A stretch of 64,000 bases of DNA from Citrobacter braakii. Its GTDB lineage: Bacteria; Pseudomonadota; Gammaproteobacteria; Enterobacterales; Enterobacteriaceae. The position numbers were made by a program, and so were the translations under genes. Below the pieces are notes generated by a model, which was not told the DNA's origin, ran no database searches, and worked only from the letters and a program-made list of their open reading frames with translations. This document shows positions 19,496-29,656 of this stretch, in pieces. Numbering within the stretch: position 1 is the first letter of the stretch; each line of letters begins with the position of its first letter. The stretch lies in assembly GCF_002075345.1 (NCBI RefSeq), contig NZ_NAEW01000018.1, positions 22,214 through 86,213 of the forward strand, given 5' to 3'.

Positions 19496-22042
19496 TTGTA
19501 CCTCTATATTGAGACTCTGAAACAGAGACTGGATGCCATAAATCAACTGCGTGTGGATCGCGCGCTTGCTGCCATGGGACCTGCCTTCCAGCAGGTATAC
19601 AGTCTGCTGCCGACATTATTGCACTACCACCATCCGCTGATGCCGGGTTACCTTGATGGTAACGTTCCCAAAGGCATATGCCTTTACACGCCTGATGAAA
19701 CCCAACGCCACTACCTGAACGAACTGGAACTGTACCGCGGTATGTCACCGCAGGATCCTCCCAAGGGCGAACTGCCTATCACCGGCGTTTACTCAATGGG
19801 CAGCACCTCTTCGGTAGGGCAAAGCTGTTCCTCTGACCTTGATATTTGGGTCTGCCATCAATCCTGGCTGGATAGCGAAGAGCGCCAGCTGCTGCAGCGT
19901 AAATGTAGCCTGCTGGAAAGCTGGGCCGCCTCGCTGGGCGTGGAAGTCAGCTTCTTCCTGATTGATGAAAACCGTTTCCGCCACAATGAAAGCGGCAGTT
20001 TGGGTGGTGAAGACTGTGGCTCGACGCAGCATATCCTGTTGCTTGATGAATTCTATCGCACCGCTGTGCGTCTCGCGGGTAAACGTATTCTGTGGAATAT
20101 GGTGCCGGGCGACGAAGAAGAGCATTACGACGATTACGTCATGACGCTTTACGCACAGGGGGTGTTAACGCCAAACGAATGGCTGGATCTCGGCGGACTC
20201 AGTTCGCTCTCCGCCGAAGAGTACTTTGGCGCCAGCCTCTGGCAGCTGTACAAGAGTATCGACTCCCCGTACAAAGCGGTATTGAAAACGCTGCTGCTGG
20301 AAGCTTATTCCTGGGAATACCCCAATCCACGCCTGTTGGCGAAAGATATTAAACAGCGCCTGCACGATGGTGAGATCGTCTCTTTTGGTCTCGACCCTTA
20401 CTGCATGATGCTGGAGCGCGTTACCGAGTACCTCACGGCGATCGAAGACCCGACTCGTCTGGATTTAGTGCGTCGATGTTTCTACTTAAAAGTGTGTGAG
20501 AAACTGAGCCGCGAGCGCGCCTGCGTGGGCTGGCGTCGTGAAGTATTAAGTCAGTTAGTGAAAGAGTGGGGCTGGGATGACGCCCGTCTGACCATGCTGG
20601 ATAACCGCGCTAACTGGAAGATTGACCAGGTACGCGAAGCGCATAACGAACTGCTCGATGCGATGATGCAGAGCTATCGTAACCTGATCCGTTTTGCCCG
20701 CCGAAATAACCTCAGCGTGAGCGCCAGCCCGCAGGATATCGGCGTGCTGACCCGTAAGCTGTATGCCGCGTTTGAAGCATTACCAGGTAAAGTAACGCTG
20801 GTGAACCCGCAGATATCTCCGGATCTCTCGGAACCGAATCTGACCTTTATCCATGTGCCGCCGGGCCGTGCCAACCGTTCGGGTTGGTATCTCTATAACC
20901 GCGCGCCTAACATGGACTCGATCATCAGCCATCAGCCGCTGGAATATAACCGCTACCTCAATAAACTGGTGGCGTGGGCCTGGTTCAACGGCCTGCTGAC
21001 CTCGCGTACGCATTTATTTATTAAGGGCAACGGCATTGTTGATTTGCCGAAGCTGCAAGAAATGGTCGCCGACGTGTCGCATCACTTCCCGCTGCGACTG
21101 CCAGCGCCAACGCCGAAAGCGCTCTATAGCCCGTGCGAGATTCGCCACCTGGCGATTATCGTTAACCTTGAATATGACCCGACGGCAGCATTTCGCAATC
21201 AGGTGGTACATTTTGATTTCCGTAAGCTGGACGTCTTCAGCTTTGGTGAAGAACAAAATTGCCTGGTGGGTAGCGTCGACCTGTTGTACCGCAACTCGTG
21301 GAATGAAGTGCGTACGCTGCACTTCAATGGTGAGCAGGCGATGATTGAAGCGTTAAAAACGATTCTCGGCAAAATGCACCAGGATGCCGCGCCGCCGGAT
21401 AGCGTCGAGGTCTTCTGCTATAGCCAGCATCTGCGCGGTTTAATTCGCACCCGCGTGCAGCAACTGGTGTCTGAGTGCATCGAGTTGCGCCTCTCCAGCA
21501 CCCGTCAGGAAACCGGACGCTTCAAAGCGCTGCGCGTTTCCGGTCAGACGTGGGGTCTGTTCTTCGAGCGCCTGAACGTCTCGGTACAGAAGCTGGAAAA
21601 CGCGATTGAATTTTATGGCGCGATTTCACATAACAAACTGCACGGGCTTTCCGTTCAGGTTGAGACCAATCATGTGAAACTCCCGTCAGTGGTTGACGGT
21701 TTTGCCAGCGAAGGGATCATTCAGTTCTTTTTCGAAGAAACGGGTGATGAGCAGGGCTTTAATATCTACATTCTGGATGAGAGTAATCGGGCTGAGGTGT
21801 ATCACCACTGCGAAGGTAGCAAAGAGGAGCTGGTACGCGATGTCAGCCGTTTCTACTCGTCGTCGCACGATCGCTTTACCTACGGCTCCAGCTTCATCAA
21901 CTTTAACCTGCCGCAGTTCTATCAGATTGTGAAAACCGATGGGCGCGCGCAGGTGATCCCGTTCCGTACCCAGCCGATTAGCGCCGTGCCGCCCGTCAGT
22001 CAGGAAAACGACACTCCGCTGTTGCAGCAGTATTTCTCGTGA
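19496..22042 (+). CDS. cyaA: CyaA, class I adenylate cyclase
   Basis: Makes cAMP from ATP; activity is stimulated by phosphorylated EIIA-Glc. I place the start at TTG 19496, the rare start known for E. coli cyaA, giving 848 residues beginning [18 protein letters not shown]. The frame is open about 32 codons upstream with several alternative starts, but that part is unlike the protein. The N-terminal catalytic half holds [19 protein letters not shown] with Asp114 and Asp116; the C-terminal half is the glucose-sensitive regulatory domain. The TTG start keeps expression low. Confidence 0.96.
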   Translation: MYLYIETLKQRLDAINQLRVDRALAAMGPAFQQVYSLLPTLLHYHHPLMPGYLDGNVPKGICLYTPDETQRHYLNELELYRGMSPQDPPKGELPITGVYSMGSTSSVGQSCSSDLDIWVCHQSWLDSEERQLLQRKCSLLESWAASLGVEVSFFLIDENRFRHNESGSLGGEDCGSTQHILLLDEFYRTAVRLAGKRILWNMVPGDEEEHYDDYVMTLYAQGVLTPNEWLDLGGLSSLSAEEYFGASLWQLYKSIDSPYKAVLKTLLLEAYSWEYPNPRLLAKDIKQRLHDGEIVSFGLDPYCMMLERVTEYLTAIEDPTRLDLVRRCFYLKVCEKLSRERACVGWRREVLSQLVKEWGWDDARLTMLDNRANWKIDQVREAHNELLDAMMQSYRNLIRFARRNNLSVSASPQDIGVLTRKLYAAFEALPGKVTLVNPQISPDLSEPNLTFIHVPPGRANRSGWYLYNRAPNMDSIISHQPLEYNRYLNKLVAWAWFNGLLTSRTHLFIKGNGIVDLPKLQEMVADVSHHFPLRLPAPTPKALYSPCEIRHLAIIVNLEYDPTAAFRNQVVHFDFRKLDVFSFGEEQNCLVGSVDLLYRNSWNEVRTLHFNGEQAMIEALKTILGKMHQDAAPPDSVEVFCYSQHLRGLIRTRVQQLVSECIELRLSSTRQETGRFKALRVSGQTWGLFFERLNVSVQKLENAIEFYGAISHNKLHGLSVQVETNHVKLPSVVDGFASEGIIQFFFEETGDEQGFNIYILDESNRAEVYHHCEGSKEELVRDVSRFYSSSHDRFTYGSSFINFNLPQFYQIVKTDGRAQVIPFRTQPISAVPPVSQENDTPLLQQYFS

Positions 22043-22048
22043 GCATGA

Positions 22049-22075
22049 TGCCGGATAAGCGAAGCGTATCCGGCA
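22049..22075. repeat. REP element after cyaA
   Basis: TGCCGGATAAGCGAAGCG with the return arm TATCCGGCA: a full REP palindrome between the convergent ends of cyaA and cyaY. Confidence 0.9.
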
Positions 22076-22082
22076 ATAAAAC

Positions 22083-22403
22083 TTAACGGAAGCTCACCTC
22101 TTCACCCGCCTGCTGTGTCGCCGCCTGTTCTAGCAGATCCCAGAACGTTTCGCCGCTACGATCGCAGATCCACTCGTCGTCTTTCAGGTCAAAGTGGTAG
22201 CCGCCCTGTTTGGTCGCCAGCCACACCTGATGCAGCGGCTCCTGACGGTTAATAATAATTTTGCTGCCGTTTTCGAAGCTGATGGTCAGCACGCCGCCGT
22301 TGATCTCACAATCGATATCGCTGTCGCCGTCCCAGTCGTCCAGACGCTCTTCAATGGTCATCCACAGGGTGTCAGCAAGGCGATGAAATTCACTGTCGTT
22401 CAT
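22083..22403 (-). CDS. cyaY: CyaY, bacterial frataxin
   Basis: 106 residues, family length. CyaY binds iron and modulates Fe-S cluster assembly on IscU through IscS. The N-terminal helix has an acidic ridge ([18 protein letters not shown]), followed by the beta sheet [36 protein letters not shown] and the C-terminal helix [17 protein letters not shown]. The conserved acidic and tryptophan residues of frataxin are present. It is divergent from lptM and convergent with cyaA. Confidence 0.96.
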   Translation of the reverse strand: MNDSEFHRLADTLWMTIEERLDDWDGDSDIDCEINGGVLTISFENGSKIIINRQEPLHQVWLATKQGGYHFDLKDDEWICDRSGETFWDLLEQAATQQAGEEVSFR

Positions 22404-22541
22404 TTTCTTATCCTGTTTTTCGTGATGACGGCAGTATAACCTGAAACAAAACGCGTTGCAGATTACAGGCTAACTCTTGCTTTTACGCCTTCTCCTGCGA
22501 TGATAGAAAACAGAAAGCATGAACTTTACAGGCAATCGATA

Positions 22542-22745
22542 ATGAAAAACGTGTTAAAGCCACTCGCTGTCATTTTTACTCTGTTCAGCCTGACGGGCTG
22601 TGGGCTAAAAGGCCCGCTCTATTTCCCGCCAGCAGATAAAACCGCGCCGCCTCCGACCAAGAGCGTTCAGCCGCAATCACAATCCACCACGCCAGAGAAA
22701 AACGATCGTGGGATTAGTGACGGGCCTTCTCAGGTGAATTACTGA
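22542..22745 (+). CDS. lptM: LptM (YifL), small outer-membrane lipoprotein
   Basis: 67 residues. The signal peptide ends in the lipobox LTGC, so the mature protein would begin at acylated Cys20, followed by GLKGPLYFPP. The rest is short, polar and proline-rich. E. coli YifL was renamed LptM because it binds the LptD-LptE translocon and helps its disulfide maturation. I chose the ATG at 22542 because the lipoprotein signal then starts correctly; an upstream in-frame ATG at 22500 would add a charged extension. It lies directly before dapF. Confidence 0.94.
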   Translation: MKNVLKPLAVIFTLFSLTGCGLKGPLYFPPADKTAPPPTKSVQPQSQSTTPEKNDRGISDGPSQVNY

Positions 22746-22793
22746 CGGCAGGAATAGATGTATATTTCTGTACCCGCGTGAACGGAGTGAATG

Positions 22794-23618
22794 ATGCAAT
22801 TCTCTAAAATGCATGGCCTTGGCAACGATTTTATGGTCGTCGACGCGGTAACGCAGAATGTCTTTTTCTCACCAGAGCTGATCCGCCGCTTGTCCGACAG
22901 GCATCTCGGCGTTGGATTTGATCAACTGCTGGTGGTTGAACCTCCGTATGATCCGGAGCTGGATTTCCACTACCGTATTTTTAATGCCGACGGTAGTGAA
23001 GTGTCACAGTGTGGCAATGGCGCCCGCTGTTTTGCCCGCTTTGTTCGCCTGAAAGGGCTGACCAATAAGCGTGATATTCGCGTCAGTACCGCTAATGGTC
23101 GTATGGTATTAACCGTAACCGACGACGAGCTGGTACGGGTGAATATGGGTGAACCCAATTTTGAACCCGCGCAGGTTCCGTTTCGCGCCAACAAAGCAGA
23201 GAAGACCTATATTATGCGCGTGTCTGAACAGACAGTATTGTGCGGCGTGGTTTCAATGGGGAACCCGCACTGCGTAATTCAGGTTGATGATGTTGATACG
23301 GCCACGGTAGAAACGTTGGGGCCGGTTCTGGAAAGTCACGAACGCTTTCCTGAACGCGCCAATATCGGATTTATGCAGGTGGTAAAGCGCGAGCACATCC
23401 GGCTGCGCGTCTATGAACGCGGCGCGGGTGAAACGCAGGCCTGCGGCAGCGGTGCGTGCGCCGCTGTTGCGGTTGGTATCCAGCAGGGCCTGCTGGCAGA
23501 AGAAGTGAGGGTGGAATTACCGGGCGGTCGACTTGATATCGCCTGGAAAGGTCCGGGTCATCCGCTGTATATGACTGGCCCGGCGGCACATGTCTACGAC
23601 GGATTTATTCACTTATGA
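22794..23618 (+). CDS. dapF: DapF, diaminopimelate epimerase
   Basis: Interconverts LL- and meso-diaminopimelate for lysine and peptidoglycan. 274 residues from the ATG at 22794; the adjacent ATG at 22791 is possible but less like the family. The two catalytic cysteines lie in SQCGNGARC (Cys73) and QACGSGACA (about Cys217), one in each half of the pseudo-symmetric fold. It ends four bases into yigA, so the two are probably co-translated. Confidence 0.97.
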   Translation: MQFSKMHGLGNDFMVVDAVTQNVFFSPELIRRLSDRHLGVGFDQLLVVEPPYDPELDFHYRIFNADGSEVSQCGNGARCFARFVRLKGLTNKRDIRVSTANGRMVLTVTDDELVRVNMGEPNFEPAQVPFRANKAEKTYIMRVSEQTVLCGVVSMGNPHCVIQVDDVDTATVETLGPVLESHERFPERANIGFMQVVKREHIRLRVYERGAGETQACGSGACAAVAVGIQQGLLAEEVRVELPGGRLDIAWKGPGHPLYMTGPAAHVYDGFIHL

Positions 23619-24322
23619 AGCAACCAGGGGAAGAACTACAGGAAACGCTCATGGAGCTGGACGACCGGGCGGTCGTCGATTACCTGCAACGTAATCCTGA
23701 GTTTTTTATCCGTAATGCCCAGGCAGTTGAAGCGATGCGTGTTCCGCACCCGGTGCGGGGCACGGTCTCTTTAGTGGAATGGCATATGGCGCGGGCACGT
23801 AATCATATTAACGTGCTGGAAGAGAATATGGCGTTGTTGATGGAACAAGCCAACGCCAATGAAAGCCTGTTCTATCGTCTGTTAAATCTGCAAGCACGGC
23901 TGGTATCGGCCAGCAGTCTTGACGACATGCTGATGCGATTTCATCGCTGGGCGCGTGAGTTAGGGCTGGCTGGGGCGACGGTTCGTCTGTTCCCGGAGCG
24001 CTGGCGACTTGGTGCGCCATCAAAATTCACTCATCTGGCATTAAGCCGTCAGGCTTTTGAACCGCTGCGTATTCAGCGTCTGGGCCAGTCACTGCACTAT
24101 CTTGGACCGCTCAATGGCCCGGAACTTCTGGTCATGATGCCCGAGGCGAAAGCGGTAGGCTCGGTGGCGATGTCGATGTTGGGGCAAGATGGATCCCTGG
24201 GCGTGATGCTGTTCAGCAGTCGCGACGTTAATCATTACCAGCAGGGGCAAGGTACGCAATTACTGCAGGAAATCTCGCTGATGTTGCCGGAGCTGCTGGA
24301 GCGCTGGATTGAACGCGTATGA
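23615..24322 (+). CDS. yigA: YigA, DUF484 protein
   Basis: 235 residues, soluble. The N-terminal part ([21 protein letters not shown], then the [22 protein letters not shown] helix) is the DUF484 signature. The C-terminal part looks like a GAF-type domain ([23 protein letters not shown] ... [21 protein letters not shown]). The function is not established. It has four-base overlaps with dapF and xerC, a conserved cluster, but that alone does not prove a role in recombination. Confidence 0.93.
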   Translation: MKQPGEELQETLMELDDRAVVDYLQRNPEFFIRNAQAVEAMRVPHPVRGTVSLVEWHMARARNHINVLEENMALLMEQANANESLFYRLLNLQARLVSASSLDDMLMRFHRWARELGLAGATVRLFPERWRLGAPSKFTHLALSRQAFEPLRIQRLGQSLHYLGPLNGPELLVMMPEAKAVGSVAMSMLGQDGSLGVMLFSSRDVNHYQQGQGTQLLQEISLMLPELLERWIERV

Positions 24323-25221
24323 CCGACTCACCCCTTTCTCAGGATGTGGCGCGCTTTTTACGCTATCTGGGCGTTGAGCGCCAGCTTAGCCCGATCACAT
24401 TGCTGAATTATCAGCGTCAGCTTGATGCCATCATTGCGTTAGCCGGAGAGACCGGTCTGCAAAGCTGGCAACAATGTGACGCTTCGATGGTACGCAGTTT
24501 TGCCGTGCGCAGCCGTCGTAAAGGGCTGGGGCCGGCGAGCCTGGCGCTGCGTCTCTCCGCATTGCGCAGTTTCTTTGACTGGCTGGTTAATCAGGGCGAG
24601 CTGAAAGCCAATCCCGCAAAAAGTGTTTCCGCGCCGAAAGCACCGCGTCATCTACCTAAAAATATCGATGTCGACGACGTTAATCGTCTGCTGGATATCG
24701 ACCTCAACGATCCCCTCGCCGTGCGCGACCGGGCAATGTTAGAAGTGATGTACGGCGCAGGGCTGCGTTTGTCTGAACTGGTTGGGCTGGATATTAAACA
24801 TCTCGATCTCGACACCGGCGAAGTATGGGTGATGGGGAAGGGCAGTAAAGAACGTCGCCTGCCAATTGGCCGCAATGCAGTGGCGTGGATTGAGCACTGG
24901 CTGGACCTGCGGGGGCTATTTGGCTGCGATGACGATGCGTTATTCCTGTCAAAACTGGGCAAACGCATTTCTGCGCGTAATGTACAAAAACGCTTTGCGG
25001 AATGGGGGATCAAACAGGGGCTGAACAGCCACGTACATCCCCACAAATTGCGCCACTCTTTTGCGACGCATATGCTGGAGTCGAGCGGCGATCTGCGCGG
25101 GGTACAGGAGTTATTGGGGCATGCTAATCTCTCCACTACCCAAATCTATACCCATCTTGATTTTCAACACCTGGCTTCAGTGTACGATGCGGCGCATCCA
25201 CGCGCCAAACGGGGGAAATAA
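24319..25221 (+). CDS. xerC: XerC, tyrosine recombinase
   Basis: With XerD it resolves chromosome dimers at dif during FtsK-driven segregation and also acts at plasmid cer-like sites. 300 residues, two more than I recall for E. coli. The N-terminal SAM-like DNA-binding domain covers about residues 1-105. The catalytic set is Arg150, Lys174, His242, Arg245, His268 and the nucleophile Tyr277 ([10 protein letters not shown]), all present. It overlaps yigA, and yigB starts at its last base. Confidence 0.97.
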   Translation: MTDSPLSQDVARFLRYLGVERQLSPITLLNYQRQLDAIIALAGETGLQSWQQCDASMVRSFAVRSRRKGLGPASLALRLSALRSFFDWLVNQGELKANPAKSVSAPKAPRHLPKNIDVDDVNRLLDIDLNDPLAVRDRAMLEVMYGAGLRLSELVGLDIKHLDLDTGEVWVMGKGSKERRLPIGRNAVAWIEHWLDLRGLFGCDDDALFLSKLGKRISARNVQKRFAEWGIKQGLNSHVHPHKLRHSFATHMLESSGDLRGVQELLGHANLSTTQIYTHLDFQHLASVYDAAHPRAKRGK

Positions 25222-25937
25222 TGCGTTTTTACCGGCCTTTGGGGCGCATTTCTGCGCTCACCTTTGACCTTGATGACACCCTTTACGATAACCGTCCCGT
25301 TATCACACGCACCGAGCAGGAAGCGCTCGCGTTTGTACAGAATTACCATCCGGCGTTGAATTCGCTGCAAAATAGCGACCTACAGCGCTTACGTCAGGCC
25401 GTTCGCGACGCTGAGCCGGAAATCTACCACGACGTTACCCAATGGCGTCACCGCGCCGTAGAGCGCGCTATGCTGGAGGCGGGATTGTCAGAAGCAGAAG
25501 CCAGAATGGGGGCAAATGCGGCGATGATGAATTTCGCCAAATGGCGTAGCCGCATTGACGTCCCGCAGGCGACGCATGACACGCTGAAGGCGCTGGCCCG
25601 CAAATGGCCGCTGGTGGCGATCACCAACGGTAACGCACAGCCAGAACTGTTCGGCCTGGGCGATTACTTTGAGTTTGTGCTGCGCGCCGGTCCCGACGGG
25701 CGATCAAAACCGTTCAGCGACATGTACGCGCTGGCGGCGGATAAACTGAAAATGCCTGTGGCTGAGATTCTGCATGTGGGCGATGACCTGACGACAGACG
25801 TGGCGGGGGCCATCCGTTGCGGTATGCAGGCCTGCTGGATCAAACCGGAAAATGCCGACCTGATGCAAACCGCAGACAGCCGTTTGCTGCCGCATATCGA
25901 AATTTCACAGTTGGCATCTCTGACCTCGCTGATATAA
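25221..25937 (+). CDS. yigB: YigB, HAD-family FMN phosphatase
   Basis: 238 residues of the haloacid dehalogenase superfamily. Motif I is [14 protein letters not shown], motif II is VAITNGNAQ, and motif IV is [13 protein letters not shown], so the Asp nucleophile and Mg2+ ligands are in place; a helical cap lies between. The E. coli protein hydrolyses FMN to riboflavin and other small phosphates, and has been linked to persister formation. It is the last gene before the SOS-controlled uvrD. Confidence 0.93.
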   Translation: MRFYRPLGRISALTFDLDDTLYDNRPVITRTEQEALAFVQNYHPALNSLQNSDLQRLRQAVRDAEPEIYHDVTQWRHRAVERAMLEAGLSEAEARMGANAAMMNFAKWRSRIDVPQATHDTLKALARKWPLVAITNGNAQPELFGLGDYFEFVLRAGPDGRSKPFSDMYALAADKLKMPVAEILHVGDDLTTDVAGAIRCGMQACWIKPENADLMQTADSRLLPHIEISQLASLTSLI

Positions 25938-25951
25938 TCACCAGCAGAACT

Positions 25952-25967
25952 CTGTATATATACCCAG
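25952..25967 (+). promoter_or_regulatory. LexA (SOS) box of uvrD
   Basis: CTGTATATATACCCAG matches CTGT-N8-ACAG with one mismatch and is the sequence I recall for the E. coli uvrD operator. It lies 58 bases before the uvrD start codon, between yigB and uvrD. Confidence 0.93.
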
Positions 25968-26025
25968 CTTTTTGGCGGATGGCGCTACGCTTATCCGCCT
26001 TACCTACTTTTACGCGGCGGTGCCA

Positions 26026-28188
26026 ATGGACGTTTCTTACCTGCTCGACAGCCTTAATGATAAACAGCGTGAAGCGGTGGCCGCGCCACGCAGCAACATG
26101 CTGGTTTTGGCCGGCGCGGGGAGTGGTAAAACTCGCGTGCTGGTGCACCGTATCGCCTGGTTACTGACAGTAGAGAACAACTCGCCATACTCCATTATGG
26201 CGGTGACCTTTACCAACAAAGCGGCGGCGGAAATGCGCCACCGTATTGGCCAGATCATGGGAACCAGCCAGGGCGGTATGTGGGTGGGTACATTCCACGG
26301 TCTGGCGCACCGTCTGCTGCGCGCGCACCATATGGATGCGAACCTGCCGCAGGATTTCCAGATCCTCGACAGCGAAGACCAATTGCGTTTGCTCAAGCGT
26401 TTGATCAAGGCGATGAATCTTGATGAGAAGCAGTGGCCGCCGCGTCAGGCGATGTGGTTTATCAATAGCCAGAAAGACGAAGGGCTGCGACCGCACCATC
26501 TGCAGAGCTATGGCAACCCGGTTGAGCAAACCTGGCAGAAAGTGTATCAGGCCTATCAGGAAGCGTGTGATCGCGCGGGGCTGGTGGATTTCGCCGAGCT
26601 GTTGCTGCGCGCCCATGAACTGTGGCTCAACAAGCCGCATATCCTGCAGCACTACCGCGAACGCTTTACCAATATCCTGGTAGACGAATTCCAGGATACC
26701 AACAACATTCAGTACGCCTGGATCCGCCTGTTGGCGGGCGATACCGGCAAAGTGATGATCGTTGGCGATGATGACCAGTCGATCTACGGCTGGCGCGGGG
26801 CGCAGGTGGAAAACATCCAGCGCTTCCTCACGGATTTCCCGGGCGCAGAAACTATTCGCCTGGAGCAGAACTACCGCTCGACCAACAACATCCTCAGTGC
26901 GGCCAACGCCCTGATTGAAAACAACAACGGGCGTTTGGGTAAAAAGTTGTGGACCGATGGCGTCGACGGCGAACCAATCTCACTGTACTGCGCGTTCAAC
27001 GAACTCGATGAAGCGCGTTTTGTGGTCAATCGTATCAAAACCTGGCAGGACAACGGCGGTGCGCTGGAACAGTGTGCCATTCTGTATCGCAGCAACGCCC
27101 AGTCGCGCGTGCTGGAAGAGGCGTTGTTACAAGCCAGCATGCCGTACCGTATCTATGGTGGGATGCGCTTCTTCGAACGCCAGGAAATCAAAGATGCGCT
27201 CTCCTACCTGCGCCTGATCGCTAACCGCAATGACGACGCTGCATTCGAACGTGTGGTGAATACGCCAACCCGCGGGATTGGCGATCGTACATTAGATGTC
27301 GTGCGTCAGACCTCCCGTGACCGCCAGCTTACGTTGTGGCAGGCCTGTCGTGAGCTGTTGCAGGAAAAAGCCCTCGCGGGTCGTGCCGCCAGCGCCTTAC
27401 AGCGTTTTATGGAGCTGATCGATGCGCTGGCGCAGGAGACCGCCGATATGCCGCTGCACGTGCAGACTGACCGGGTGATTAAAGACTCCGGCCTGCGCAT
27501 GATGTACGAACAGGAAAAAGGCGAGAAGGGTCAGACGCGTATCGAAAACTTAGACGAACTGGTGACGGCAACGCGCCAGTTCAGCTACAACGAAGAAGAC
27601 GAAGACTTAATGCCGCTACAGGCGTTCCTGTCTCACGCCGCGCTGGAAGCAGGCGAAGGGCAGGCGGATACCTGGCAGGATGCGGTACAACTGATGACGC
27701 TGCACTCGGCGAAAGGTCTGGAGTTCCCCCAGGTATTTATCGTGGGTATGGAAGAAGGCATGTTCCCCAGCCAGATGTCGCTGGACGAAGGTGGGCGCCT
27801 CGAAGAAGAGCGCCGCCTGGCTTACGTAGGCGTGACCCGCGCGATGCAAAAGCTGACGCTGACCTACGCCGAAACGCGTCGTCTGTACGGCAAAGAGGTT
27901 TACCACCGTCCGTCGCGCTTTATCGGCGAACTGCCGGAAGCGTGCGTTGAAGAGGTTCGCCTGCGCGCCACGGTTAGCCGCCCGGTGAGCCATCAGCGGA
28001 TGGGCACGCCAATGGCGGAAAATGATACCGGCTACAAGCTCGGCCAGCGCGTGCGCCACGCTAAGTTTGGTGAGGGCACCATCGTCAATCTGGAAGGAAG
28101 CGGTGAGCACAGTCGTTTGCAGGTCGCGTTCCAGGGGCAAGGGATCAAATGGCTGGTGGCGGCCTACGCCAGACTGGAAACGGTTTGA
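26026..28188 (+). CDS. uvrD: UvrD, DNA helicase II
   Basis: A 3'-5' SF1A helicase for nucleotide excision repair (removal of UvrBC and the cut oligonucleotide), mismatch repair, and removal of RecA filaments. The ATG at 26026 gives 720 residues beginning MDVSYLLDSLNDKQREAVA; the frame is open further upstream but passes through the LexA box. Walker A GAGSGKT, DEFQDT, GDDDQSIYGWRGA, QNYRS, TLHSAKGLEF and VGVTRA are all present. The C-terminal Tudor-like domain (YKLGQRVRHAKFGEGTIVN) contacts UvrB and RNA polymerase. Confidence 0.98.
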   Translation: MDVSYLLDSLNDKQREAVAAPRSNMLVLAGAGSGKTRVLVHRIAWLLTVENNSPYSIMAVTFTNKAAAEMRHRIGQIMGTSQGGMWVGTFHGLAHRLLRAHHMDANLPQDFQILDSEDQLRLLKRLIKAMNLDEKQWPPRQAMWFINSQKDEGLRPHHLQSYGNPVEQTWQKVYQAYQEACDRAGLVDFAELLLRAHELWLNKPHILQHYRERFTNILVDEFQDTNNIQYAWIRLLAGDTGKVMIVGDDDQSIYGWRGAQVENIQRFLTDFPGAETIRLEQNYRSTNNILSAANALIENNNGRLGKKLWTDGVDGEPISLYCAFNELDEARFVVNRIKTWQDNGGALEQCAILYRSNAQSRVLEEALLQASMPYRIYGGMRFFERQEIKDALSYLRLIANRNDDAAFERVVNTPTRGIGDRTLDVVRQTSRDRQLTLWQACRELLQEKALAGRAASALQRFMELIDALAQETADMPLHVQTDRVIKDSGLRMMYEQEKGEKGQTRIENLDELVTATRQFSYNEEDEDLMPLQAFLSHAALEAGEGQADTWQDAVQLMTLHSAKGLEFPQVFIVGMEEGMFPSQMSLDEGGRLEEERRLAYVGVTRAMQKLTLTYAETRRLYGKEVYHRPSRFIGELPEACVEEVRLRATVSRPVSHQRMGTPMAENDTGYKLGQRVRHAKFGEGTIVNLEGSGEHSRLQVAFQGQGIKWLVAAYARLETV

Positions 28189-28201
28189 TCGGTTTGGTTT
28201 T

Positions 28202-28234
28202 GCCGGATGGCGACGCTGGCGCGTCTTATCCGGC
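28202..28234. repeat. REP element after uvrD
   Basis: GCCGGATGGCGACGCTGG with the return arm CTTATCCGGC. A second degenerate REP arm (GCCGGACAAGGCGAAGCCG) follows at about 28265, so this may be a decayed REP pair. Confidence 0.85.
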
Positions 28235-28326
28235 CTACAGACCGGGTAACATTTTGATTTCCAGGCCGGACAAGGCGAAGCCGCCATCCCGCTATCTGTC
28301 GGTTAATATTCTGAAATCATAGATAA

Positions 28327-28376
28327 ATAATTCCCCTCTGCTAACCTTTTTGTATAAGGGGAAATTATTACTTTTT
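28327..28376 (+). terminator. Possible uvrD terminator
   Basis: ATAATTCCCCT and AGGGGAAATTAT form an 11-bp stem with one bulged base, followed by TACTTTTT. The loop is long (about 19 bases), so this is a moderate candidate for the 3' end of the uvrD transcript. Confidence 0.5.
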
Positions 28377-28392
28377 CGCCATCTGTTGCGTG

Positions 28393-28421
28393 TTGACGTC
28401 AAAATTTTGCTGGCGTAACAT
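28393..28421 (+). promoter_or_regulatory. corA promoter
   Basis: TTGACG (28393-28398), a 17-base spacer and TAACAT (28416-28421). Transcription from about 28428 would give a leader of roughly 237 bases before corA, which fits the long regulated leader described in Salmonella. Confidence 0.7.
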
Positions 28422-28453
28422 GCGCGCACGATTACGCTAAGAGGACATTCGCC

Positions 28454-28510
28454 TTGGACACACCCAGTAGATACTGGCTCATTATCCTGTCATCCAGGAT
28501 CAACTCCTAA
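28454..28510 (+). CDS. corL: CorL-type leader peptide of corA
   Basis: A TTG-initiated 18-codon frame, MDTPSRYWLIILSSRINS, lies in the corA leader with AGAGGA eight bases upstream. In Salmonella the corA leader has a short reading frame, corL, whose translation decides whether Rho ends transcription before corA. The stop codon here runs into a 9-bp hairpin (AAGGCTATC / GATAGCCTT, 28509-28536), so a translating ribosome would open or hide it. Identity as corL rests on position and this arrangement; I cannot check the Salmonella peptide sequence. Confidence 0.7.
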   Translation: MDTPSRYWLIILSSRINS

Positions 28511-28536
28511 GGCTATCCCTTTTTGCTGATAGCCTT
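28509..28536 (+). promoter_or_regulatory. Hairpin at the end of the corA leader frame
   Basis: AAGGCTATC pairs with GATAGCCTT around a 10-base loop. The first two bases are part of the leader-peptide stop codon. No T-run follows, so it is a candidate translation-sensitive switch rather than a terminator. Confidence 0.55.
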
Positions 28537-28664
28537 CGCGGTTGTCAGCGACCTTCTGTTTTTTCCTGTCGCGCTGAGTCAGGCTGTTTAATGGTCTGAA
28601 ACCCAATTTGTTTCTGTGTGCCCTCCGAACTGTCCGATAATTTTTTGCATTGGGAGTCCCGGTC

Positions 28665-29615
28665 ATGCTGAGCGCATTTCAACTGGAAAACAATCGTTTA
28701 ACTCGCCTTGAGGCAGACGAAATCGAGCACCTGGCCAGTTCGGTTTGGGTCGATTTAGTCGAGCCGGATGACGAAGAACGAAACCGTGTGCAAAAGGACT
28801 TGGGCCAGAATCTGGCTACGCGCCCTGAACTGGAAGACATCGAAGCATCTGCGCGTTTTTTTGAAGACGAAGACGGTCTGCACATTCACTCCTTCTTCTT
28901 CTATGAAGATGCCGACGATCACGCGGGTAACTCAACCGTCGCATTTACCATTCGCGAAGGTCGCCTGTTTACTCTGCGCGAGCGCGAGCTGCCGGCATTT
29001 CGCCTGTACCGCATGCGTGCGCGTAATCAGGCGATGGTGGATGGCAATGCCTACGAGCTGCTGCTCGACCTGTTTGAAACTAAAATTGAACAGTTGGCGG
29101 ATGAGATCGAAAACATCTACAGCGACCTGGAAAAACTCAGCCGTGTGATCATGGAAGGGCGTCAGGGCGATGAATATGACGAAGCGCTTTCGACGCTGGC
29201 GGAACTGGAAGATATTGGCTGGAAGGTCCGCCTGTGTCTGATGGATACCCAGCGCGCACTGAACTTCCTGGTGCGTAAAGCGCGTTTGCCGGGGAGTCAG
29301 CTGGAACAGGCGCGTGAGATTCTGCGCGATATCGAATCCCTGCTGCCGCACAACGAATCACTGTTCCAGAAGGTTAACTTCCTGATGCAGGCGGCGATGG
29401 GCTTTATCAATATCGAGCAGAACCGCATCATCAAGATCTTCTCGGTGGTCTCTGTGGTGTTCCTGCCGCCGACGCTGGTGGCTTCCAGCTACGGGATGAA
29501 CTTTGAGTTCATGCCGGAACTGCACTGGAGCTTCGGTTACCCAGGGGCGATTGTCTTTATGATGCTCGCGGGTCTGGCACCGTATCTGTACTTTAAGCGC
29601 AAGAACTGGCTGTAA
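28665..29615 (+). CDS. corA: CorA, Mg2+/Co2+/Ni2+ channel
   Basis: The main constitutive magnesium channel of the inner membrane, a homopentamer. The ATG at 28665 gives 316 residues beginning [13 protein letters not shown] large acidic cytoplasmic domain (about 1-250) includes the long stalk helix, followed by two C-terminal membrane segments. The selectivity motif [10 protein letters not shown] follows the first membrane helix, and the protein ends in the basic YFKRKNWL. It is preceded by a long leader with a short reading frame. Confidence 0.97.
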   Translation: MLSAFQLENNRLTRLEADEIEHLASSVWVDLVEPDDEERNRVQKDLGQNLATRPELEDIEASARFFEDEDGLHIHSFFFYEDADDHAGNSTVAFTIREGRLFTLRERELPAFRLYRMRARNQAMVDGNAYELLLDLFETKIEQLADEIENIYSDLEKLSRVIMEGRQGDEYDEALSTLAELEDIGWKVRLCLMDTQRALNFLVRKARLPGSQLEQAREILRDIESLLPHNESLFQKVNFLMQAAMGFINIEQNRIIKIFSVVSVVFLPPTLVASSYGMNFEFMPELHWSFGYPGAIVFMMLAGLAPYLYFKRKNWL

Positions 29616-29620
29616 TGGCT

Positions 29621-29652
29621 GTGCCGGATGGCGGTTACGCCTTATCCGGCAC
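29621..29652. repeat. REP element between corA and rarD
   Basis: GTGCCGGATGGCGGTTACG with the return arm CTTATCCGGCAC. It fills the convergent corA-rarD gap, where E. coli K-12 instead carries yigF and yigG. Confidence 0.88.
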
Positions 29653-29656
29653 TTCT

